64,000 nucleotides of DNA from Siphlonurus alternatus (Eukaryota > Arthropoda > Insecta > Ephemeroptera > Siphlonuridae): contig OX463780.1 of assembly GCA_949825025.1 (NCBI GenBank), positions 38,606,979-38,670,978 of the forward strand, read 5' to 3'. A program made the position numbers and the translations under genes. The notes beneath the pieces are model-generated. The model did not search any database, had not been told where the DNA came from, and worked only from the letters and a program-made list of their open reading frames with translations. Within the stretch, counting starts at the first letter, position 1, and the number at the start of each line of letters is the position of its first letter. Below are positions 28,880-40,003 of the stretch, piece by piece.

Positions 28880-29234
28880 TTAAGGGTAAGGTAACGCCAC
28901 CAATGTTAAAAAAAATTCCTCTCACAAAAATTCTGAAACAAATTTAAAATGTTCTCCTCTATACCCCCTATCAGTACCTAAAATATCAGGTATACAAATA
29001 CGATCTAGTTTTTGAGTTATAAAATTTTAAAGTTGACTACTTTAACATGGAGAAATGAAACTCCCATGTTAAATTGGTCAACTTTAAAAATTCATAACTC
29101 AAAAACTAGATCGTATTTGTACACCTGATATTTTAGCTACTGATAGGGGGTTTAGAGGAGAACATTTTAAATTTTTTTCAGAATTTTTGTGAGAGGAATT
29201 TTTTTTAACATTGGTGGCGTTACCTTACCCTTAA
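28880..29234. mobile_element. TTAA-bounded foldback MITE, family B copy 1
   Basis: A 355-bp near-perfect palindrome: arms 28880-29050 and 29064-29234 around a 13-nt loop, with matching positions summing to 58114 throughout. The ends are TTAAGGGTAAGGTAACG and its complement. The TTAA tetranucleotide at both ends is the target preferred by piggyBac-type transposases, though it may also be part of the inverted repeat. It encodes no protein. The sister copy is at 36322-36699. Confidence 0.9.
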
Positions 29235-31837
29235 CGTCGTCACAAAAATTTACAACATATAATAACCACAAATCCTTTTTTTAATCAGTGAATCATATTT
29301 TATATTGTTACAAAATCCAAATACCAGGTCCCAAAAAAAAAAACTTTCGCTGCTAACTCATATTGATAACATAAAAAAAATATATTTCTGTGCTACCTTC
29401 CATTAGCATATTCCATGGTTACAGCAGCATATCAGCAAATATGTGCGCTGTGGCTTGTGTTACGTCCATGGCATGCAGCAGGAGACGCAAACACGCGAAT
29501 CCCTCGACACGCCCTTCCCCCTTTATACATGTACAGTCTGACGCCCCCGCCGCCTCTCAATCACTGACGATGCTCACTTGTTCGCCAAGCTACCATCCCC
29601 GTCATAATGGTACTCCCCTCAAAACCACGTGACATTCACGAGCAGGAGAACATAATATGATAAACGAAATACCAGTCGTTCACTTATGTGCATCAAATAT
29701 TGCTCTCTGAATGATATGTATACCTGAATATAACATAACGCAGACAAGTAGAGACATACTATTTTGACGATAACAGTAGCAAGCTGTCAATCTGTAATAA
29801 AGCTGTGCGACTGTTCAAATACAAGGGGAACATTCAGCCATGCTACTGTAGATATCTCCATATACTTTTGTACGCTATATTGAGCAATTCAACTAATTTT
29901 ATATCCACCATTCTGACTTGTGATATCATTAATATGTAAATTTCATTCTTGTTTAACTTTGCTGTAAATGTTGGTGTACAGCACATAAAATATGTATGTA
30001 GGTGGATGTTTTTGTAAAGATATATAACATTTTTAGAGTTTTATAATAATTTGAATGTTGAAATACATTAAAATTTGGAATTTCTTAAAAAAGAAAAAAT
30101 CTTTAGCACTCAGGAAAATGTATTTTGAAGGATGATCTATACATAGCAAAGTTGACAATATATAAAATAAAATCTAGCCTGCATGCCTTCAAACAGCTAA
30201 TATAATATTTATTTACTTTATTTAGTTTTAATTAACTTTTTCATATGAATTTTAAAACGATTGAAAAGAAAAATCAGTGTTTCATTGATTTCATTGATAA
30301 ATATTTAATACAAATTTGTATTAGAAATGACAAAGATTTTTTTTTAACTGCATAAACTTATATAAACATCAATCATTGTATAAAGAAAAAGAGAAATGGT
30401 AAGTAGCCTTATAACAATAAAAACCTCAATCTAAACAAACACATAAATAATTCAACAGCTATTTAAATTAATCATTGAAGTACGAAAATCAAAAGTATAT
30501 AGGGTACAAACTACTTCGATAAATAATTCTACCAAACAACATTACTGTCAGTTTAAAAAGAGCGATGTTCTCAAATTAACATAAGTCAGTCGCGGATCCA
30601 GAATTATTCATTACGAGGGAGGCTATGCTTGTAAAGCTAAATTTCCATCGGCACAGAAGGGTTGTTTTCTTGCGAGCGAAGTTTTCTCAAAGACGCCCCT
30701 GATGAGAAGATTCGCCGTTAACTGAAATGCAATTCTGCATCGTCATTCTATCAACGTAAGCCTCGAGCAAGACTAACGAGCATCGTGACCCGTCCAAACT
30801 GTCCCCGACTTAACTCACAGTACTTAAATTGGTTTTATTTCTATCACATTCAAAAATTTAGCAGACATTATTTTGGACAAAATTATTGATTATTTTGGTT
30901 CATTTAAATACGTTAATATTGTGCAAGAGTAATTAAGTTCAAGAATATTACTTTTTAAGTTGTCACATGTTGCTACAATAATCATTATATCACTTACATC
31001 ATCTATTTATATACTCACGATCCCTGAAGAAATCTTGTTACTTTTTTTTCGCCATGTAAATATTCGAGTGATACTTCTTTTCAGTTGTATTAATCTCATT
31101 TTATAACAACTGTAAAACTATTATATGTACAATATTTTCAATATTTCGGTTTCTTCCGATCTTACTAAATTTTGTTTCATATACTGTACACAGTTATATA
31201 AATAATTTATAACTTCGCCTTCTATGAAAACACTCAAATTACTCCATAATACTTGCTGCTCTATATAGGTAAACATTTATTTAAAAAGGTAATTAATTTC
31301 ACGTATATTTAAGTTGGTGTATATAGATAGAATTTCATATTATCATGCAACAAGGAAGTTACACAATCGACTATTTATTTTGTATGATAAACATTGAAAA
31401 GCAAAGAGTGAAACTTACGCAGTTACAAAATCAAGTTTCTTAATATTTTTTTATTGTAACTGGGTGTATTATTTTGTATGTATATAATAAAATAATATAC
31501 TGTGTAGTATATATTACATATACCAATATATTATATATATTTATATGACATGATTTTGTGATAAAGCAAGTTATTTAAAGCATTATTTTAAGCTATATTG
31601 TACATGCAATGCATGAGTATGAACACCATGTTTAAAATATTGATAGTAAAATCGATACAATTGACATGTAAAACAACTGCGACATTATCAGAGGAAAAAA
31701 AAAAAAGCAAAACTTTAGCTTCTTGATAGAAGTTTATCGGCATGTTGCCATAAAAATAAAGTGGGTGGTATAGGCAATAAATATCAACTCTCACTCTTTC
31801 ACATATGTAACATTTTATATAAATTTGGCATGTTATA
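29235..31837. other. Non-coding stretch with two GC-richer patches
   Basis: A patch at 29395-29640 has an 80-codon plus-strand frame rich in Pro, Ser and Arg, with no family recognised. A second patch at 30590-30810 has no long frame. The rest is AT-rich and empty. Confidence 0.45.
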
Positions 31838-32287
31838 ATGCTTACCAAAAATATACGGCAAATGAAAAAGCGTTACTGTCTTTGTTTAAATTTTGTGACG
31901 CCATATTATATATTATACAACGCGCCACTTTTGCTTAGAATGCTTATAATAATATTATGTCAAAGAGTTAGATGGATCGTAACGTTGAATATTTTAGTAT
32001 CGTTCATAGATAATAAGTGTTATAAACATCATTTTTTGTTGTCTGAATATTCAGAATATTGTCAAACATTTGTTAATATGTGTATATTCTTTTTCACAAC
32101 AATCTTTCGTAATTGCTACATTATTAAATTGCAATGGACAAATATGCAGATAATACTGCTAAATATTTCATTGTTGCATGTAGATAAAAGAGAATTTTTC
32201 TTAACATGTGAGGCGTGTTGCATAATATCTTACCATGCAGGCGCAAGATTAGCTATAGCACCTTACATGGCATTATCAATTAAATAG
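31838..32287 (+). CDS. Longest open frame in the window, unrecognised and doubtful
   Basis: An ATG-initiated frame of 149 codons, closed upstream by TAA and ending in TAG. The product is rich in Ile, Leu, Phe, Tyr and Cys (about 11 Cys) with several hydrophobic stretches that could span membranes, for example around LLLRMLIIILC and MCIFFFTTIF. No family is recognised. Hydrophobic bias is expected from AT-rich translation, so it may be chance, although a frame this long is unusual at this base composition. There is no clear promoter or Kozak context. Confidence 0.15.
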   Translation: MLTKNIRQMKKRYCLCLNFVTPYYILYNAPLLLRMLIIILCQRVRWIVTLNILVSFIDNKCYKHHFLLSEYSEYCQTFVNMCIFFFTTIFRNCYIIKLQWTNMQIILLNISLLHVDKREFFLTCEACCIISYHAGARLAIAPYMALSIK

Positions 32288-35200
32288 CATTTGGGTTTCA
32301 TATTACCTTAGCCCTCTATCTTAGTTGTGTTCCCTGGACCAGCTATATAGATACTATTACTTAATTATATTTGCTCGTCAGTCTATTTGATGTAAATTTT
32401 AACTGACTTTTAGGTTGGAAAAACTTACAACCACATCATGAAGAGATGGATGTATGAAAAGTTGTAGAACAAATAAATTTTTTACATCTAATAACTTTAT
32501 TCAGCTTAAAAAAATACTATTTTTTTTATGGCCTTTATTTTTACGTATAGAATATTTTTCTACTAGTTAATTTTAAGGCTTTTAAGCCATCATATTCCTT
32601 TTTTCTTTTAATACACAAGAATCAAAATTAACAAAATTTTAGCCAGTTGGAAACGAACTTTGTAAACAGAAAACTGCCAAAATGTCAGAAAATGTTTGTT
32701 TTATGTTATTGATTAAGGTTTTAATTTCATACGTGTGCTATTGTATAATGTAAATAGCGTAAGGTACCAAGCACATAAATGTTGAAAAGCTCGCAGAGTT
32801 TGGACATTTTATCTATATTACATGTTAGAGACAAAAAAATAAATAAGAGTTAAAGAGGTAAAAAAGAATACAATATTTATAACGAGAACATTATTGAAAT
32901 TGTAGTCACTTGTTTGCTTGCAGTTTATTAAAATTGTACTAACTGATTTTGTAATAAATCAATAACTACTGCATGTACTGTTACATTTATATAAGAATAA
33001 AATTACTATCAGAGTAAATTGAGTAATTTACTAAATATAAAAGTAAAGCCAGAAATAATAATAAAAAATTAAGCCCGGCCCTCCGCTGTTGCTGGTCACG
33101 ATAAAGCGATATGAGAATTGAACTTATTCCATCTCCAGTATAATAAAATAAAATTAATGTAAATATTAATTAATATTTATTTTATAGCATTTTGATTTAT
33201 ATAATTTAATTAAATAAAATTATATAATATAGGCTCTACTGTATAGCAAGCAAACATAATTTTGAGTGCATGCAGTTAACTTTTTTACTAAAATTTATAA
33301 TTAAACGGCACGCTCTAAAAACAAAGCACCTACCTTCTCATTTTATAATAATATTCGTGTTTCCTAATATCCAAATGAAAGTTAATGTAAATATAAGTGT
33401 TGAATATTTTAAAAATGTTATTTTAATATACAATTTGTTTTTGCACTTTTCGTAACCATTTAAGTCCAATTATCTCCTTGATAAAATATTAAATTAAAGG
33501 CAAAGAGACATAATTTTGTTTCATATTCACTTTGGTCGGACAGCAGTGGCCGGTGCATGGTTTCTCTTCTCTCATTAAGTATATACAGCAGCTAGAGGGA
33601 TATACACTATATATACTGTATATAGGTATGGTAAGGTTTATATAAAGGAGGAAGGACGTTCAGACCCAAAACCTAATTCACTTCACACAGTAATAAGCCA
33701 AAAAGGGAGGAAGTTTATACATATACCAAAGTCACTTAAAACTATAGGTGTGTATATGTTACTCGTAATCCTGACCTAAACATACAACAGCTTAATAAGG
33801 CTTTATTATATCTCCTAAATTAAGCTAGAGATATCCTATATTATATGGCTAAATATATAATATTTTCTTATATTAATTAAAACTTTATATTTTATATATA
33901 AATTAATAAAATAACTCAAAACTATTATCCACAACATTTATTAGTATTTTTGTTTTGATAAAGTTATAATATTATGCATAAGAAGTTATAATTTATACAA
34001 AGTGAATATTATGAGAACTAAACAGTATACTTGTTTTATTCAAATCGTAGTTTGAGGGGAAATATAATGGTGTGGTAAATTTTAGTTTTGCAAGTTGCCA
34101 GGTTATTAATTATATTGCACTGGCAGCTGCAAGCGTTATATGTAACACTGTAGGGTGTGAAGAGAGAGCTGGAGAGAGATAGTGAAGAAGGGAGAGAGAA
34201 GGGTTTGACAAGAAAATTTGGTTTGTACACACCACCAAGTAAGTATTCGACATACCAGTCCATTGTCAAATACAGAACCACAAATTGAGGTAGAAAATAA
34301 TATGAAACAGAACTTCAAGATTAAATTATTGATATAAGTATAAATGACTTGGTTGCTGCAATGCACATTATTCAGTATGACATCACAATCACAAAAACAA
34401 ATAAATGTTGATTGTTAGTCGTTTTGTCGGTTCTGTGTGTAGACATGTCTGGCACGCACGTGACGCACGACACGTGCATTATGGTCCTAGGCCACGCAAC
34501 TTCACGTGTCACGCCTTCATTCAGAGAAAACGAAATTTAAGAGGAAGACTAAATAAAATAATACTTTGTGATATGAAATGTTATTGCAAAATTATGACGA
34601 AAATAAACACTATACACTGAAGTTGATCCAAAATAGTAAAATTATACATACGATAAAAACACGCGATATTATGGAAAACAATACATTTTACTGCCTCAAC
34701 TGCAAAATTAGTAACGTCTATATAGATACGGCCAGTCAACAAGAAAAAAACACTGGTTCGATTTTAATAATGTTTTAGACTACAGTACATAATTATAATA
34801 AATAAAAATTATAATTATATATTATGAAATAGATTATATAGAATCTTACATTTGTCTTTTTCATCATGCATGATGCTATATATATATATAAAATATATAT
34901 ATATAGTTTGATATAATTTGGTATTTACTATAATACATGCCAATACATGGCATCAAGTTATGATTCATATAAGATTTACCTTGAAATTAAAATCAATATT
35001 AAAAAAACGAATATTTTTTTATGAGTTTCTTCGTGTCAGCTTATATATTTTTCCAAGAATTTTTGGTTTATAAAGTTAATTCACGGAAAAATAATACTAA
35101 TCTCTGCTCTTCTGAAAGTGTTTACTGAAGAAGTTTATTGAGTTGTGTTTATTTAAAACATCCTATATTTATATACACAGAGAAAAAGAAGCAGCATTAA

Positions 35201-36093
35201 TTTACTTCTGTAATACAGGTAAACATCCTATATAATGTATATATTACTGTTGATAGTTGATATTAGCAATTCACTACCAAGAATCGACTGTTGATATAGA
35301 ATTTGGTCTATTTGAAACCAAGATTTGTAAACTGTTAGTTTGAAACTACAAATAATTTATTATTTGCATGACACTGGTACATGTATGTAATTACAAATAT
35401 AATTCTAGTAATTATGCTGTTCACTAGCTGTAAATCTTAACTTAATTCAAATCAATATTTTGAGCATATAAATAATATATTATATGGCATTTTAACATCT
35501 CCATATTATTAATTTAGAAAATAATATTTGCCTCTAGCTCCTATACATCAAATAGCATGCTTTTAAATGGGTGTTAGAAATTCGTGCTTTCGGATTGAAA
35601 TATTATTACATTTTCATTATAATATAGTAAGACCTTTAACTTTTTCATTTGTTTTACTTGGAATCAATTTTATCTAAATTATAGGTAAAACTAAATAACT
35701 ATTGTATATATTTTATGAAATGCCAAATTGGAAATTGCACAGTAGCACTATTTTCTATCTGATTTTATCACAACATAAAAAAAAATATGTATTTTACATA
35801 CACAAGTAATAAAATATTTTATATCCATATTCAAGTTTAGCAATCATGATTTAAATAAATAAGAAATATTGTGCGTGCATGCTATATTATTTCACATTCA
35901 TTTGTCCATTTATAATAAAAAGAGGAAGTTTTATTACTTACCACCTCAGAAACCAGTTTTTTTTTTTAAGTATATAAACATAAAACATGGGATTTTATTC
36001 TTCTTGATGGTTGAATAATAACTTCATCACCTCGAGCATATATGAGATATGTTGATGGCATTGCGAGAGAAGTTCGCTACCTCTCATACTTAC
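32288..36093. other. AT-rich non-coding stretch
   Basis: Nothing coding recognised. It contains the E-box cluster at 34450-34515 and AT-rich palindromes near 34879-34910. The minus-strand frames at 34036-34366 are low-complexity. Confidence 0.5.
34450..34515. promoter_or_regulatory. Cluster of three CACGTG E-boxes
   Basis: Perfect palindromic CACGTG hexamers at 34457-34462, 34471-34476 and 34503-34508, within 52 bp, in a short GC-rich patch. Such sites bind bHLH(-ZIP) dimers of the Myc/Max, USF and clock types. Spacing of 14 bp and 32 bp (start to start) is compatible with cooperative binding. No transcription start is evident nearby. Confidence 0.4.
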
Positions 36094-36221
36094 TGCCCTA
36101 TATATTAAACTACAGGGTAGCATATATGGGATCGATGTATCGATGTTGATGTAAGTGCACCACACGCCTCGAGCTGTCGCTATGTCTTCCTCTTGAGTAA
36201 CGTGGCAGTTATCAAGGAGAA
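36094..36221 (-). CDS. Candidate internal exon, unrecognised
   Basis: On the minus strand an acceptor (TTTTTGTGGCTCAG ending at 36222) and a consensus donor (GGGCA then GTAAGT starting at 36093) bracket a 128-nt block that is open in one frame, giving a peptide containing LLDNCHVTQEEDIATARG. The frame continues through both putative splice sites as a 97-codon ORF (35995-36288). No family is recognised. The pairing of sites could be coincidental. Confidence 0.25.
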
Positions 36222-36321
36222 CTGAGCCACAAAAATAAAAACCCAGCAGTCGTTTTGTAAAAAAAATAAATAAATAAATGTTGGACAAAATTTAAGTAGT
36301 ATTCATGGCAGTTGCATAGTT

Positions 36322-36699
36322 TTAAGGGTAAGATAACGCCACCAATGTTAAAAAAATCCCTCACACGAAATTCTGAAAAAAAAAAAAAAAATTAAAATGT
36401 TCTCCTCTATAATACACCCCCTATCAGTAGCTAAAATACCAGGTATACAAATACGATCTAGTTTTTGAGTTATGAATTTTTAAAGTTGACTACTTTAACA
36501 TGGAGAAATGGAACTTCCATGTTAAATTAGTCAACTTTAAAAATTCATATAACTCAAAAACTAGATCGTATTTGTATACCTGATAATCCTGATATTTTAG
36601 CTACTGATAGGGGGTGTAGAGGACAACATTTTAAATTTTTTTCATAATTTTTGTGTTAGAGATTTTTTTTTAACATTGGTGGCGTTATCTTACCCTTAA
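36322..36699. mobile_element. TTAA-bounded foldback MITE, family B copy 2
   Basis: A 378-bp palindrome with the same ends (TTAAGGGTAAGATAACG and its complement), the same arm sequence (ACTAGATCGTATTTGTA and its mirror) and the same central AACATGGAGAAATG as the copy at 28880. It differs by small indels, mostly in A-runs. It encodes no protein. Two copies 7.4 kb apart define a family. Confidence 0.9.
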
Positions 36700-37330
36700 G
36701 TAATTTTTTATTCTTTAATATTATCACTATGACATTAAAGTTCATAATACAGCAAAAAATAAAAACAGTGGCTATCAGGCAAGAATATATTAAAATATTT
36801 GATCGACACCTTTCAATAATTAGTTTACGACTCATGCAAGTTTATAAATTATAATATTTTAAACCTATTGACCTTATGTGTGGTATTATAACAGTAAGTT
36901 TTTATGTTGAAGACGATTGATTTCCTTCCGACATGTTAGTGAAGTTACTCCTTTTTTACAGCGATAAAGTAAACTTCCCATCGTTGTACATGATCGAGAA
37001 ACTGTTCACCAGACAAACTGATGCAATCAACGTACTTTACAACATTACTTGCAACAAAATGGGATTGAAGAAAAAAGTTAAGTCATCAAAAAGGTGCACC
37101 TCAATAGAATGTAAGTCGTAGAGGTAGGATGAAAAACTCTGATTTCAGTAAATATATTTGTGTCTTTGTAATCTTTATGAGAGTTTGTAAGGAGAACTAC
37201 AAACATCGTTTTAATCTACATTTCTAGCAGGAATAAAAATAATTTGTGTAATTGCGTACAAATAATATTAAAATAAAATGCAAATTAATAATAAAAAAAA
37301 TGCCCATTTAATACTTGCATCAAAAATTTT

Positions 37331-37363
37331 AGTCAGCTTATATATATAATATATAAGCTGACT
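37331..37363. repeat. Perfect 15-bp hairpin
   Basis: AGTCAGCTTATATAT and its exact reverse complement are separated by 3 nt. There is no U-run, so it is not a conventional pol III terminator. It could extrude as a cruciform. Confidence 0.8.
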
Positions 37364-38114
37364 AATATATAATTATATATTATTATATAACAAAGATTTA
37401 GAATTGAATACAAATTTAATATTGAACGGTAAAATATTATGAGAGATTGTCACACTACTATGAAAAAAGAAGCAACAAAGGAAATTATTATTTCATAGTA
37501 GCAACGCCTGTGACATGTGACAGTAGTTTCCAACTATACAAAGTCGATATAAAATATGTATATTTATAAATAGAATGTACAAAATGTTAAATCTGATTTA
37601 AATTATAGGAAATTAATATTAAAATATGTACATTTATTATACATTATTTTTTTTATAAAATAAAATCTATAAATGAATTACATTATTATAAAATTCAATG
37701 AATTCCATTTATATAATAATAAATATATACTAGTATATAATATAATTTAAATATCAATATTTTATCACGTATATCTGCTACCTGTTATTATAAAAAAAAA
37801 ACTTTATTAAATACTTTATATTGCCTCTGGGAATCAAAATTCCAAGAAAGTATATAACAAACACAATGCTGGAAGAAACACGTTCATGTTTCTAGGCAGT
37901 ATTAAATAATATTATAGAAAAGAAAACTGAAAACGTGAGCGTGCAGAGAGACCGTGGCCTGCCAGTTAGATGATGAAGTACCTTGCTTGCCGCCAGACGT
38001 CACCGCCCTGATAAAATAGCACTTCGTATCGAAACTAGATTGCATCAATATTACAAATTACTTCCATATTGGGGTACTTAAATACTTGTAATTACTAATA
38101 CTAATTACAGTGAT

Positions 38115-38224
38115 TACCCTTGTAAAAAAATGTCCTATAATAAAGTATAGTTAATCACAATTTAATTTTGTATTAATTTATGATTTATTATAGGACTTTA
38201 TTACACGTATTTTTTACGAGGGTA
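38115..38224. mobile_element. Small foldback (MITE-like)
   Basis: Inverted termini TACCCTTGTAAAAAA and TTTTTTACGAGGGTA enclose an inner inverted pair GTCCTATAATAAA / TTTATTATAGGAC, with an 11-bp asymmetry on the right. TA at each end could be a mariner-type duplication. It is 110 bp with no coding capacity. There is no second copy here, so mobility is inferred from shape. Confidence 0.5.
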
Positions 38225-39539
38225 CCTACAAGTTATGTATTTTATTTTTATATTTACATCGATCTCTAGTCACTCACACCAACAGGATAACGACAATACT
38301 TCAATGGTCGGTCAAGCATATTATAAAAAATTTGAAAATAAATGCATGTAATTTATCATAAAATCTTATACCAGTATATATTATTATTATATCTATATCC
38401 AAAGTATAAAAATGACACTTCCTTCAAAACAATGTGTGGTATTGTTCTAATCAAATAAAATTTATAATTTAAGGTTAAAATTATATGTAATTTATTTATT
38501 ACTATTATTATTTTTTAATATAACACTGCATGTGTCTCTGTGTGAGCAATAAATCCATTGGTTGATATTTTGGGTCAATTGAAACTTTAAGGATCATGTA
38601 CCTAATAAGTGTCCCAGGAAAAAAAAAAGGAAGTTATCAATATTATGCTCCTGAATTGCAAGATAAAAAACAATTAAGTTAGTATGAAAGAGATACTTAA
38701 GACTTAATCTACGAGATTTACTGACACACATTTGTATTATATGATTACGGGTCAGTTATGTTTGGTGTAACTAACCAAGCGAACAGAGCAAAAAGTAAAT
38801 TAAGTACCTTGTAAATTACTGCAATTAATTTGAACCTATAGGGGATAGAAATTAATTTTGCAAGGGTGCAATTTACGATGGATAATGGCTAAAAGTGAAT
38901 TATAAATTATAACACTTCTTAACATGTATATAAAAACATGGTAACTGATTATTAATTGTGGTGAAAACAAAGTAATTGACTTCGAAGTAACAACCTTTCT
39001 CTCAACAGAACTGTAATTTTTATTCAGTCCAATGTTAAAGGTTTATTGTCACTTTAAATGTGAGGCACTCTTAAAAGCTTTGACACACACAGTATACTAT
39101 ATGTGCCTGTGGTTTTTAACTACACTGTAATATATTATGATTTAAGCATGTATCTCCTGCATTAACAAGACATATGCACAAATTAAGCAATGTGGGACTC
39201 AATTTCTTGATATGCATTGAATTATCATAATTATCATACCATCATCATGCAGACAGTCCCATAAGATCCGTTTAAAGTCACGATCGAAAGCCGAGTAGTT
39301 TTTTAGACCTGAAAACGATGGTGTAGGTATACTTCAATGATCCGAGTGCTTTAAGAGCCATTGTTGCGAGGTCCCTCTGAATTACTTTTTTTCTGAACCA
39401 TACTAGCCGTACAAAATCCGGACATCTTTGAACATAACACCTATATTTTATTTACAAATGGTATATGACGCCATAGTAAAGTAATATGCATTTCAGAATA
39501 TTAAATGTGAGTTTCGTTCTGGGAATATGATTGTGCTTT

Positions 39540-39960
39540 ACATTGCCTTGGGCTCCACGGGAGGACGACGACGATACATGTATGCAGTCAGAAATATATT
39601 AGATGCAAAAAACGTCTTCCCAGTGACGTACAAGGCAATGTGGCTTGGCGGTCGGTGGGGATCCTCCTCGTTGAAGAGTGTTAGAGACACGGAGTAAATA
39701 ATGTTGTGCGAGTTACGTCGCCTCGTCGTGTGTAACAGCTGCTGACGTCAGAGATTTGGGTATGATGGATGGGGACGCTTGGGATGTCACCTAGAGTCCG
39801 TCCTGCTCCAGCGGGATGCTGCAAGCCAGCCGGCAGGCAAAAACGCAGCACGCAGATGAGAGAAGGGAAGGGGGGGGGGGAATAGTTGGGGGAGCAAGAG
39901 AGAGAGAACAGGGTCCCAAGTGAAGGAAACTAGCTTCATCTACGTCAGCTATTTGTCCAC
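39540..39960. promoter_or_regulatory. GC-rich, CpG-containing island with CRE
   Basis: About 400 bp stand well above the background in GC and CpG. It includes ACGACGACGATAC, a CRE octamer TGACGTCA at 39743-39750, an 11-G run at 39870-39880 and a GA-rich stretch. A minus-strand frame of 70 codons (39791-40003) is unrecognised. A promoter or enhancer is plausible; a cryptic exon is not excluded. Confidence 0.35.
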
Positions 39961-40003
39961 TTTTACTTAAATTACTCGAGAAAATGTCCAGGGAATATAT
40001 CAT

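Larger units (their letters stand above)
36700..39539. other. AT-rich non-coding stretch
   Basis: Nothing coding recognised. It holds the perfect hairpin at 37331-37363, the small foldback at 38115-38224 and a short GC-richer patch at 37930-38030. Confidence 0.5.

Noticed and set aside
36105..36125. CTACCCTGTAG on the minus strand as a miR-10 relative
   Set aside because: Only about ten bases match the mature sequence; the rest differs and no precursor hairpin is apparent.
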